Shown here one piece after another: positions 26,064-34,207 of a DNA stretch of 64,000 nt. Source of the DNA: Poriferisodalis sp963663635 (GTDB lineage: Bacteria > Actinomycetota > Acidimicrobiia > Acidimicrobiales > Poriferisodalaceae); the NCBI GenBank assembly GCA_963663635.2, contig CAXXMY010000002.1, forward strand, positions 1 through 64,000, written 5' to 3'. The position numbers were made by a program, and so were the translations under genes. The notes under the pieces are model-generated. The model was not told the origin of the DNA. It did no database searches and was given only the letters and a program-made list of their open reading frames with translations. Each line of letters starts with the position of its first letter. Position 1 is the stretch's first letter.

Positions 26064-26879
26064 CTAGCGGTTCTGCCAGCGCGGGGGACGACCCTCAGCG
26101 AAGGCTCGGGGGCCTTCGGTGGTGTCGTCGGAGGCGAGCATGGCCTCATAGGCGGCCAGCTGGCCCGAACGCAGCAATTCGAAGGCTTCGGGCAACCGAA
26201 GGTGGGCGGTTCGGCGGCCGATCTCGCTGATTGCCGCCACCGACAGCGGCGCCGACTGTGCGACTCGCTCGGCCAAGGCGCGGGCCTCGGCCATCAGTTC
26301 GCCGCCGGGAACCACGGCGTTGACGAGTCCCCAGCGCAGCGCTTCGGCGGCATCGAGGCGGCGCCCGGCGTACAGCACCTCGTTGGCCACCACCGGCGGC
26401 AGCATTCTGGGAAGGCGCACCGAGGCCGTGTCGGCGATGATGCCCAAGCCGGCCTCGGGCAGCCAGAAGCGGGCGGTCTCGGCCGCGACCACCAGGTCGG
26501 CTGCCAAGACGATCTCGAAGCCGCCGCCCACCGCCATGCCGTTCACGGCGCAGATCACCGGCTTGGCCAACCCTGGCAGCTCCCCGAAACCGCCGAAGCC
26601 TCCCTCGCCGTAGTCGGCCTCGAATTCCTCGCCCGCAGCGGCGGCGTTCAGGTCCCAGCCTGCGGAGAAGAAGCGATCACCCGCGGCGCTGAAGATGGCG
26701 GCGCGCAGCTTTGGGTTGTCGCGGAACTCGGCGAACACCGCACTGAGCTCGCGGCTGGTGGCAGCGTCGATGGCGTTGGCCTTCGGTCGGTCGAGGGTGA
26801 TCTCGAGCACTGGCCCGTCGACGACGCTGACGACAGCAGGACGCGCAGCGTCGGCACTGGCCTCGGTGGAACTGGTCAT
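26064..26879 (-). CDS. Enoyl-CoA hydratase/isomerase family protein
   Basis: The protein has 271 residues, full length. Crotonase motifs: LEITLDRPKANAIDAATSRE, the oxyanion segment RFFSAGWDLNAAAAGEE, and AVNGMAVGGGFEIVLAADLV. It ends RAFAEGRPPRWQNR, the ending also seen in the paralogue at 39765. Its ATG overlaps the stop of the preceding CoA-ligase gene by four bases, so it is the last gene of the operon running from 33431. It probably hydrates the enoyl-CoA made by the acyl-CoA dehydrogenase. Confidence 0.85.
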   Translation of the reverse strand: MTSSTEASADAARPAVVSVVDGPVLEITLDRPKANAIDAATSRELSAVFAEFRDNPKLRAAIFSAAGDRFFSAGWDLNAAAAGEEFEADYGEGGFGGFGELPGLAKPVICAVNGMAVGGGFEIVLAADLVVAAETARFWLPEAGLGIIADTASVRLPRMLPPVVANEVLYAGRRLDAAEALRWGLVNAVVPGGELMAEARALAERVAQSAPLSVAAISEIGRRTAHLRLPEAFELLRSGQLAAYEAMLASDDTTEGPRAFAEGRPPRWQNR

Positions 26880-29173
26880 GATCGGTCGGGCCTCCGGTGG
26901 ACAGGCGCCATCTCAGCATCGCCAAGCTGCGCGACGGTCATTAGCGCATCGACGGCGACTGCGGAATCTCGGGTCATCAGCAGTGGATTGATCTCCACTT
27001 CAGTGATGCTGCGATCGGCGCTCACCAGCGAGGTGAGAGCCGACACTGCCTCGACGACCGCGTCCACTGCTGCGGGCGGCTTGCCGCGGTGGCCCGCCAG
27101 CAGCGGCCACACGCGCAAGCTGCGCAGGGCAAAGCGGATATCGGCAGGGCGGGTGGGCAACAACAACGCGGCAGTGTCGTCGAGCATTTCGACCAGCGTG
27201 CCGCCTGCTCCCAGCGTCAGCAGCATTCCCACCGGCGGCTCGGAGCGGATGCTCAACAGCAGCTCCACCACCGCATGGGCGACACACTCCTCGACCGTCA
27301 CGGTTCCGTCGCCGAGTGCTCCGAGACGTGCGGCCGCAGCGGCCACGGCGTCGAGGTCGTCCAAGCCGACCGCCACTGCACCGACATCGGACTTGTGGGC
27401 CACGCCGGTGGCTTTCACCACCACCGGCAAGCCGACCTCGGCAGCGGCCGCGGCGGCGGCGGCGGCGGGTACCTGCAACCCGCGAGGCACAGTGATGCCG
27501 GCTGCGGCCAAGCGCCGCTTGGCCTCATGCTCGGTGAGAACCGACTCGGTCAGCACGGCCGCTTCGGGCCGAGTTGGGTCGCCGTGGCTGCCAGCCCGTT
27601 GCGGTTCGGGCTCACTTGCGGGTGCGACGCTGTGGGCTGGGGCGAGCAATGGGGGCAGCGTTCCGGCGGAGTCCGCGAGCGTCTGACCAAACGCCGCCGC
27701 AGCCTCCAAGGCAGCGAGCGCGGTATCGATGTCGCCACAGGCGCACAGCCCGAGCTGTTCGGCTCTTTCACGCGCCTCGTCGGGCAGATTTTCTGCCATC
27801 GAGGCCACGACCACGCCCGGCGTGCCGCTGACGGCGCAAGCAGCACCGAAGGCGTCGAGCGCGGGCCACCAACGTGATCGGTCGAGTCCTGATGCGGGCA
27901 GGTCCAGCACCACCACCGCGGCATCGAACGGCGCGTCCGCGGGCAGTCCGTCGGTCGGCTGGGCGGTTGACTCCCTGGACGGCTCGGTGGATGGCTCCCC
28001 CGGTTGTTCGGCGCGCAGTTGCTCGGACGGCTCCCCCGGCGGCTCAGTGGGCGAGTCGTCGGCAGGGCGCTCGTCGCGCAGCACGGCGGTGAAGCACTCG
28101 GTCAGTCGGGCAGTGTCGCCCCAGATGAAGGTGTGATAGTCGAGCGGATTGTTCACCGCCACACGGTGGTCCAGCGCAGCGGCCACCCGGTCGCGGTGAT
28201 CGGGAGAAAACGCCGGAAAGACCAGGTTGCAGCCACGGCTGCGGTCCGCCACCAGCGCCGCCTCGCCGCCGGAGCAGCTGAGCGAAACCAAGCGGTTGCC
28301 CCGCAGCGGACCAGTGTTGACCAGCACCGACAGCGTGTCGAGCAGTTCGGACAACGTGTGCACTCTGTGCACACCGAGACGGCGAAACAGCGCGTCGTAG
28401 GCGGTGTCGCTGCCCACGAGTGAGGCGGTGTGGGTCACGGCGATGGCACCCGATGCCTCGGTGGCGCCCAACTTGAGGGCCACCACCGGCAGGCTCCGCT
28501 GGTGCGCCACGCCAACTGCGGCAGCGAACCGGTCGATGTCGTCCACGGCCTCCATAAAGAGGGCCACCCCAGTCACGGCCGGATCAGCCACCAGCGTTTC
28601 CAAAGACTCAGCCAGGCCCACATCGGCCTGGTTGCCCAGTGCCAGCACATGGGCGACTGCAAGGCCGCGCCGCGCCATGGTGAGGTTCACCGCGACGTTT
28701 CCGCTCTGGCTGACGAAGGCGACACCTCGCTCGCAGCGGGCCAGCCCGTGCACGTCGGGCCACAGCGCGGCGCCGGTCACCGCCGACAGCGTGCCGTAGC
28801 AGTTTGGGCCCACCAGCGGCATGCCCGCGGCGGCTTGCACCAGGTCGTGCTGTGCCGCCGTTCCGGCGTCGCCGGTCTCGGCGAAGCCCGAGGCGTAGCA
28901 CACGGCCGCGCCGGTGCCTGCGGCGGCCAGCGCTCGCACCACCTCGACGGCGGTGTCGCGGGCCACGGCCACGAAGGCAGCATCGGCGACGCCGGGCAAC
29001 TCGGCGACCGACGCAACCGTGGGGGCGCCGCGCAGCTCGTGGAGCGGGTTGACAGCCCACATCTCGCCATCGAAGCCGAACGAACGGCTGGCCTCAATGG
29101 CAAGCTCGGCCGCGGTTCCGCCGATGAACGCCAGCGACCGCGGTCGCAGCAGCCGGTCCAGCCGCCCGCTCAC
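26876..29173 (-). CDS. ADP-forming acetyl/acyl-CoA synthetase, fused alpha-beta
   Basis: 765 residues from a GTG. The N-terminal CoA-binding domain (LAFIGGTAAELAIEASRSFG) is followed by a succinyl-CoA-ligase-like domain with the phospho-His region AVTHTASLVGSD. A C-terminal ATP-grasp_5 domain starts at TEHEAKRRLAAAGITVPRGL. A Pro/Glu/Ser/Thr-rich linker (residues about 370-405, with repeated PGEPS) separates them. The enzyme makes acyl-CoA from a free acid with ADP formation. In the operon it could recover CoA esters of products from the dehydrogenase/thioesterase fusion. Confidence 0.85.
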   Translation of the reverse strand: MSGRLDRLLRPRSLAFIGGTAAELAIEASRSFGFDGEMWAVNPLHELRGAPTVASVAELPGVADAAFVAVARDTAVEVVRALAAAGTGAAVCYASGFAETGDAGTAAQHDLVQAAAGMPLVGPNCYGTLSAVTGAALWPDVHGLARCERGVAFVSQSGNVAVNLTMARRGLAVAHVLALGNQADVGLAESLETLVADPAVTGVALFMEAVDDIDRFAAAVGVAHQRSLPVVALKLGATEASGAIAVTHTASLVGSDTAYDALFRRLGVHRVHTLSELLDTLSVLVNTGPLRGNRLVSLSCSGGEAALVADRSRGCNLVFPAFSPDHRDRVAAALDHRVAVNNPLDYHTFIWGDTARLTECFTAVLRDERPADDSPTEPPGEPSEQLRAEQPGEPSTEPSRESTAQPTDGLPADAPFDAAVVVLDLPASGLDRSRWWPALDAFGAACAVSGTPGVVVASMAENLPDEARERAEQLGLCACGDIDTALAALEAAAAFGQTLADSAGTLPPLLAPAHSVAPASEPEPQRAGSHGDPTRPEAAVLTESVLTEHEAKRRLAAAGITVPRGLQVPAAAAAAAAAEVGLPVVVKATGVAHKSDVGAVAVGLDDLDAVAAAAARLGALGDGTVTVEECVAHAVVELLLSIRSEPPVGMLLTLGAGGTLVEMLDDTAALLLPTRPADIRFALRSLRVWPLLAGHRGKPPAAVDAVVEAVSALTSLVSADRSITEVEINPLLMTRDSAVAVDALMTVAQLGDAEMAPVHRRPDRS

Positions 29174-29208
29174 TGTTTTCTCACCCCCGCCTACCGTCCG
29201 TCTTTTGC

Positions 29209-30378
29209 TCAGGAGCCCAGCGGGCGCAGCATGTCGCGGGACACGATGTGGCGCTGGATCTCGCTGGTGCCGTCCCAGATCCGGTCGACGCGGGCGTCAC
29301 GCCAGATGCGCTCCAGCGGCAACTCGTCCATCAGGCCCATGCCGCCGAGGATCTGTATCGCCTCGTCGGAGACGAACTGCAGCATCTCGGTGGCCGACAG
29401 CTTGGCCATCGCCGCGTCGGCGTCGGTCATCTCGCCCCTCGCCGACAGCCAGGCGGCGCGGTAGGTCATCAGCTCGGCCTCGGCCAAGCGCAGACGCATG
29501 TCGGCCAGCTTGAACGACACCCCCTGGAAGCGGCCGATGCGCTGCCCGAACTGCTCCCGGGTGGCGGCCCAGTCGAGCGCCACCGCCAGCGCTCGGTCGG
29601 CCCGCCCCAAGCAGGTGGACGCCACCTGCAGGCGGGTGCTGCCCAGCCACTCATTGGCCACGTCGAAGCCCCGGTGCTCGGGGCCCAGCAGGTTCGCCGC
29701 GGGTACCCGGGCGTCGTCGAAGTTCAAGATGAGGTTGTGGTAGCCGCGGTTGGACACGCAGTTGTAGCCCGGCACCCGCTCCACGCCAGGAGTGTCGAAG
29801 TCCACCAACAGCGACGAGATCAGCTTGCGGGGCGGGCCACCGGCCGAACCCGCCGGCTCGGTGCCGGAGGCCGCGAACAGGATCACGTAGTCGGCCAAGT
29901 CGGCGTGGCTGATGAAGTGCTTGGTGCCGTTCACCACGAAGTCATCGCCCCGGCGCTCGGCCCGGCAGGTCATGCCCCGCAGGTCGGAGCCTGCGCCCGG
30001 CTCGCTCATTGCCAGGCATTCCACTCGCTCGCCCCGCACGGTCGGCAGCAGGTATTCCTCCACCTGGTCTCCGGCACAGGCACGCAGGATGTTCGACGGT
30101 CGCGCCACGATGTACTGCAGCGCGTAACCGGTCCAGCCAAAGGCCCGCTCCGCCATGGACAAAGTCAGGTCATCCAGCCCGCCGCCCCCCAAGTCCTCGG
30201 GCATGTTTGCCGCATAGATGCCGGCCGCCAGGGACCGGTCACGAATCTGTTGCACCAGCTCGGGCCGCACCTGCCCAGTGCGTTCCACCTCGTCCTCGTA
30301 GGGCGCCAGCTCGCGCGCCACGAAGGCGCGCACGGTGTCCACCACCATCTGCTGGTCGTCGTCGATTGAGAAATCCAA
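29209..30378 (-). CDS. Acyl-CoA dehydrogenase
   Basis: The protein has 389 residues, normal length. It starts at TTG with AGGAG six bases upstream. The N-terminal helical domain leads to CLAMSEPGAGSDLRGMTCRA, the FAD/substrate motif, then to the C-terminal domain with QFGQRIGRFQGVSFKLADMR and the ending EIQRHIVSRDMLRPLG. It oxidises an acyl-CoA to the 2-enoyl-CoA, passing electrons to ETF. It lies 35 bp upstream of the CoA synthetase and 66 bp downstream of the dehydrogenase fusion. Confidence 0.9.
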   Translation of the reverse strand: MDFSIDDDQQMVVDTVRAFVARELAPYEDEVERTGQVRPELVQQIRDRSLAAGIYAANMPEDLGGGGLDDLTLSMAERAFGWTGYALQYIVARPSNILRACAGDQVEEYLLPTVRGERVECLAMSEPGAGSDLRGMTCRAERRGDDFVVNGTKHFISHADLADYVILFAASGTEPAGSAGGPPRKLISSLLVDFDTPGVERVPGYNCVSNRGYHNLILNFDDARVPAANLLGPEHRGFDVANEWLGSTRLQVASTCLGRADRALAVALDWAATREQFGQRIGRFQGVSFKLADMRLRLAEAELMTYRAAWLSARGEMTDADAAMAKLSATEMLQFVSDEAIQILGGMGLMDELPLERIWRDARVDRIWDGTSEIQRHIVSRDMLRPLGS

Positions 30379-30444
30379 GGGGTGCTCCTGTCGTCTTGGT
30401 CGTACCGGCGTGGATTGGGTCTCAGGGTGGCGCTCGCTGGGGCG

Positions 30445-31947
30445 TCAACCGGCGGGAATGGACATGCGCCGGCCCACCTGGGGCGGCGCCGGCATGGGGG
30501 CGTGGGCGGTGGCGATGGCGGCAACAGCCGCTGCTGGGCCCGCCAGCGCGGGAACGGCACGCCCGGCCTCGGTGCTCACATGCAAGAGCATCTGCTCTGT
30601 CGTGCACAGCAGCTCGTCGCTGTCGCCTCGGTACATGGCGTGAAAGATGTGAAGCCGCTTCGCGTCGCTGCCCAGAACCTGAGTTGTCACCCGCAGCGGT
30701 TCGCCCAGCGAGGCCTCGCGCAGGTAGTTGATGTGGGTTTCGGCCGTGTAGTACGAGTGGCCGGCCGCGCGATAGTCCTCGTCGATACCCAGGTAGCGGA
30801 ACAGCATGTCCGACGCCCAGCCAAAGGCGGTGAGGAACGCTGCTTCGGTCATGTGGCCGTTGTAGTCCACCCAATCCGGCTCTACGATCGTCGAATACAG
30901 CGCGAGCGGAGCGGCGACCTGCGCGCCCGGCGTCCACGGCTCAGCGGTAACACCGGCCTCGAGGATGCGGGCCTCGCGCTGTGCCATGAGGCGGCCGGCG
31001 CCGATGTCGCAAGGGCGCAGCGATCGCATCACCGACAGCAAGTAGTCGTCGCGCAGCTGCTCCAGCTCGGCGATCGAGCGACCGGCGGCCTGGGCCTCGC
31101 AGCCGCTCTCCATCGCCGCCACCAGCTCGGGCGTCAGCTCGGGCGCCTCCAGATGGGTCCACGGCAGCTTCAGCGCCGGACCGAACTGGCGGAGCATGTG
31201 GCCGATGCCGCCCTCGCCCCCAGCGAGATGGAAGGTCAGGTTGGTGCCCATCGCGGCCCACCGCAGGCCGGGACCGTAAGTGATGGCGTCGTCCAGCTCG
31301 GCGGTGGTGGCCACGCCGTCATTCACGAGGTGCAGCACCTCTCGCCACAGCGCCTCTTGCAGGCGGTCCGACAGGTAGCCCTCGATCTCGTTGCGCACCA
31401 CCAGCGGGTGCATGACCAGGTCCTCGTAGTGAGCGACCGCGGCATCCACCACGGCGGGGCTGGTGGCGGTGCCGGGCACCACCTCCACCAATGGCAGCAG
31501 GTACACCGGGTTGAACGGGTGGCCGATGATGATTCGCTCGCTGTGGCGGCATACCTCGGCAAGCCGGGACGGCAGCAGCCCCGAGGAGCTGCTGGCGATC
31601 ACGGTGTCGGGCGCCGCGGCTGCGGCAAGGCGGCGAAGCAGGGGGAGCTTGACGGCCTCGGCCTCGGGGGCGCTCTCCTGCACCCAGTCGGCGGCGGCCG
31701 CCATGTCCTCAGCAGAGTCGGCCCAGCGCAGACGGGACGGGTCGGCGCCGGGGAACAGCCCGAGGCGGGTCGCCGACGTCCAGGCCCGCTGTACGGCAGC
31801 CCGTAGCCGGGACTCGGCGCCGTCAGCAGGGTCCCACGCGATCACGTCGTGACCCCGGGCGAGCACGCGCACCGCCCACCCCGCGCCGATGACGCCCGTT
31901 CCCGCCAACCCAATCGTGCGAGTGGCCGTGGCGGGCACAGAGGTCAT
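30445..31947 (-). CDS. L-carnitine dehydrogenase fused to betainyl-CoA-type thioesterase
   Basis: The protein has 500 residues. The N-terminal part (1-330) is a 3-hydroxyacyl-CoA-dehydrogenase fold with the NAD motif GTGVIGAGW and the segments WVQESAPEAEAVKLPLL, GHPFNPVYLLPLVEVVPG and LWREVLHLVNDGVATTAEL. These strongly resemble carnitine dehydrogenases. The C-terminal 150 residues are a hotdog thioesterase (VDYNGHMTEAAFLTAFG). The same fusion is known for carnitine dehydrogenases, which convert carnitine to 3-dehydrocarnitine; the thioesterase releases glycine betaine from betainyl-CoA. The cleavage enzyme linking the two steps is not seen nearby. Function by family likeness, not tested. Confidence 0.8.
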   Translation of the reverse strand: MTSVPATATRTIGLAGTGVIGAGWAVRVLARGHDVIAWDPADGAESRLRAAVQRAWTSATRLGLFPGADPSRLRWADSAEDMAAAADWVQESAPEAEAVKLPLLRRLAAAAAPDTVIASSSSGLLPSRLAEVCRHSERIIIGHPFNPVYLLPLVEVVPGTATSPAVVDAAVAHYEDLVMHPLVVRNEIEGYLSDRLQEALWREVLHLVNDGVATTAELDDAITYGPGLRWAAMGTNLTFHLAGGEGGIGHMLRQFGPALKLPWTHLEAPELTPELVAAMESGCEAQAAGRSIAELEQLRDDYLLSVMRSLRPCDIGAGRLMAQREARILEAGVTAEPWTPGAQVAAPLALYSTIVEPDWVDYNGHMTEAAFLTAFGWASDMLFRYLGIDEDYRAAGHSYYTAETHINYLREASLGEPLRVTTQVLGSDAKRLHIFHAMYRGDSDELLCTTEQMLLHVSTEAGRAVPALAGPAAAVAAIATAHAPMPAPPQVGRRMSIPAG

Positions 31948-31961
31948 GCTCGCGAACTCCT

Positions 31962-33431
31962 TCAGGCAGCGACGGCGGGACGGCGATGGCTCCAGGGGGC
32001 AGTCTGCTCTAGCTGCGCCACAACCTGAACCAGCAGGCCCTCACGACCCGGTGCGGCGACGAGCTGCACGCCGATAGGCAGCCCGTCAGCAGACATGCCT
32101 TCAGGGGTGCCGAGCGGCACCGAGACTGCTGGCTGCCCCGACACGTTGAACTGCGGCAGGAACGGCGTGACGGCCGCCAAGCGGGATGTGAGCGTGCGTT
32201 CGTCGCCGTCGACGAGATGCCCGACGCGAGGCGGGGTAACACCCAGCGTGGGAGTCAGCAGCAGGTCGAACTCGCCGCCACCGGAGCGCCACCACGACAC
32301 CATCTGCCGGGTGAAGCGGTGGAGCCGCTCACGGCTGGCAATGAAGTCGGCGGCGCTGATCTTTGCGCCTCGCTGGAAGTTGATCCAGGTGCCCACTTCC
32401 ACGTCGTCGGCAGTCCACGGCCGGCCCAGCACCGGCTCCAACGAGCGCAACGCGTTGGTGAGGCTGGCCCGGATGACCCTGATGTAGTCGTACATGTAGT
32501 CGTTGCTGGTCATCACCTCGGGGCAGGCAGCTTCGACGTGGTGACCCAGGCCGTCGAGCAGCCCGGCGGCGGCTTGTGCTGCGCCGACGCACTCCCGGTC
32601 GATGTCTGCGAACGGCAGCGCGGCGCAGACGCCGATGCGCAGCTGTCCGGGGTCGAGCCCGACCTGGCTGACCAATCCGCCGTCGGGCATTGGCAGCGCC
32701 GCCACGTACGGGTCACCGGGATCGTTGCCACCGAGCACATCGAGGGCCAGCGCGGCGTCGCGCACGGTCGCAGCGAGGGCGCCCTCGATTGCGCCACCGG
32801 CCCACATCTCGCCGTCCGGAGCGGCCGAGACACGGCCCCGCGACGGCTTGAGGCCCACAAGACCGTTGGCGCTCGCAGGAATGCGAATGGAGCCGCCCCC
32901 ATCGCCGCCCTGCGCGATCGACACGATGCCTGCGGCCACCGCGGCCGCCGAGCCGCCGCTCGAGCCCAGAGGCGAGTGGTCGGTGTTCCACGGATTGCGG
33001 GTCGGGCCGTACAGCGCGGTCTCCGACGCCGCCGGGCACTGCCCGCTGCCGAACTCGGGGCTTTGCGTGCGCCCGATGCTGGTCGCGCCCGCTTCGTACA
33101 GTCGGCGGGCGACCGAACCGGTCTGGATGTACCGATGGTCGAGCTCGGCAAGGCGCCGATTGCCGTGGTACGCCGTCTCGCCCGCAGCGTGGCAGAACAG
33201 GTCCTTCATCACGATCGGAAGCCCGAACAGCGGTCCCACAGCCCCACCCGCTGAGCGTTCAGTGTCGAGCTGTTCGGCACGCTGGCGCGCCGCGTCGAAC
33301 GCAGGCTCGACAACCGCGTTGATGGCCGGATTCACCTCCTCGCAGCGCGCGATTGCCTCATCGACCGCCGTCGCAGCGTCCAGTTCGCCGGCTCGCACCT
33401 GTTCCACCAGCGCCGTCGCATCGTTCATCAT
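31962..33431 (-). CDS. Amidase-signature family hydrolase
   Basis: The protein has 489 residues. The Ser-cisSer-Lys triad is visible: K76 in GLPIVMKDLF, the serine-rich motif PLGSSGGSAAAVAAG, and GGDGGGSIRIPASANGLVGL. Family members hydrolyse amides, including carnitine amide and aryl amides, to acid and ammonia. It is the first gene of the operon, 14 bp ahead of the carnitine-dehydrogenase fusion, so an amide precursor of its substrate is a reasonable guess. Confidence 0.85.
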   Translation of the reverse strand: MMNDATALVEQVRAGELDAATAVDEAIARCEEVNPAINAVVEPAFDAARQRAEQLDTERSAGGAVGPLFGLPIVMKDLFCHAAGETAYHGNRRLAELDHRYIQTGSVARRLYEAGATSIGRTQSPEFGSGQCPAASETALYGPTRNPWNTDHSPLGSSGGSAAAVAAGIVSIAQGGDGGGSIRIPASANGLVGLKPSRGRVSAAPDGEMWAGGAIEGALAATVRDAALALDVLGGNDPGDPYVAALPMPDGGLVSQVGLDPGQLRIGVCAALPFADIDRECVGAAQAAAGLLDGLGHHVEAACPEVMTSNDYMYDYIRVIRASLTNALRSLEPVLGRPWTADDVEVGTWINFQRGAKISAADFIASRERLHRFTRQMVSWWRSGGGEFDLLLTPTLGVTPPRVGHLVDGDERTLTSRLAAVTPFLPQFNVSGQPAVSVPLGTPEGMSADGLPIGVQLVAAPGREGLLVQVVAQLEQTAPWSHRRPAVAA

Positions 33432-33487
33432 CGTCCCCGTCTGTCGATGGCTTCGCAGTCCACGGCGCAGTCTCGCGCAGCACCAGA

Positions 33488-33889
33488 TCAGATCGACACG
33501 TCAAAGAGCTCCACATCGCACTCGATGCCCGGCGCTCGTGACAGTCGGGCATCGCTCGTGAGCAGCGTCGCGCCAGTTTGCTCTGCCAGCGCCACGTACG
33601 AGGCGTCGTAGGGCGTCAGGTTGTCGCGCAATTCCCAGCAACGAGCGATGAGCGGGGTGTGATCGACGCGTCTGATCCCCACTCTTGCAAGATGGCGCAA
33701 ACCACGTCGCGCCGCAGCTTCCGATATCTCGCCACGGTGGTACAGCCGACGGAACGCGGAAACAACTTCGAGGTCGAGCACGTGAGGTGCTAGCGCCAGT
33801 TCCAGCGAAATGCGACGCAAGGCACGATCAGTTCGCTCGCCGATGGCTCCCACCGCCGTGACGGCGATGCTGGCGTCGACGACGATCAA
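33488..33889 (-). CDS. vapC: PIN-domain ribonuclease toxin
   Basis: The protein has 133 residues. PIN acidic residues are all in place: D5 (VVDAS), E41 (DLEVVSAFRR), D95 (TPYDASYVALAE) and D113 (TSDARL). The start overlaps the vapB stop by four bases, the standard VapBC arrangement. VapC toxins cut specific RNAs, often tRNA or rRNA, when the antitoxin is lost. It sits at the downstream edge of the NACHT-nuclease operon. Confidence 0.9.
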   Translation of the reverse strand: MIVVDASIAVTAVGAIGERTDRALRRISLELALAPHVLDLEVVSAFRRLYHRGEISEAAARRGLRHLARVGIRRVDHTPLIARCWELRDNLTPYDASYVALAEQTGATLLTSDARLSRAPGIECDVELFDVSI

Positions 33890-34128
33890 TGCGACTCGCG
33901 ATCGGCGCGAATGATCTCGACAATCATGTCGGGATCGAGGTCGAGTTCGCCGTAGGCCAACGCCTCCACACGCTTGAGTGCGAGAAGTTCCTCCACCGCG
34001 GCCATCTCTGCCTCGCGGCAGACGGCGTCAAGCATGTACTGCTGCAGCGACTGGCCCGCGTCGGCTGCGCGTCGCTGCAGCTTCTCGTGCACCTCATCGG
34101 GCACATGCTTGATCTGGATCGTCGCCAT
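33886..34128 (-). CDS. vapB: RHH antitoxin of the VapBC pair
   Basis: The protein has 80 residues. The N-terminal ribbon-helix-helix (MATIQIKHVPDEVHEKLQRR) is of FitA/VapB type. The acidic C-terminus (GELDLDPDMIVEIIRADRES) probably wraps the toxin. It is expected to repress its own operon by binding the palindrome 20 bp upstream of its start. Confidence 0.9.
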   Translation of the reverse strand: MATIQIKHVPDEVHEKLQRRAADAGQSLQQYMLDAVCREAEMAAVEELLALKRVEALAYGELDLDPDMIVEIIRADRESH

Positions 34129-34147
34129 GGACTCACACTAGCGCTGG

Positions 34148-34168
34148 ATTGACGCCAGTGGCGTCAAT
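34148..34168 (-). promoter_or_regulatory. Palindromic operator upstream of vapBC
   Basis: ATTGACGCC (34148-34156) and GGCGTCAAT (34160-34168) form a perfect 9 bp inverted repeat around AGT. It lies 20-40 bp upstream of vapB, and TTGACG inside it could be the -35 box. A ribbon-helix-helix dimer pair would bind such a site. Confidence 0.7.
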
Positions 34169-34207
34169 TTAGCGCCATTCGCGAACTGAGCCGTCGTGCC
34201 CAGCCGC

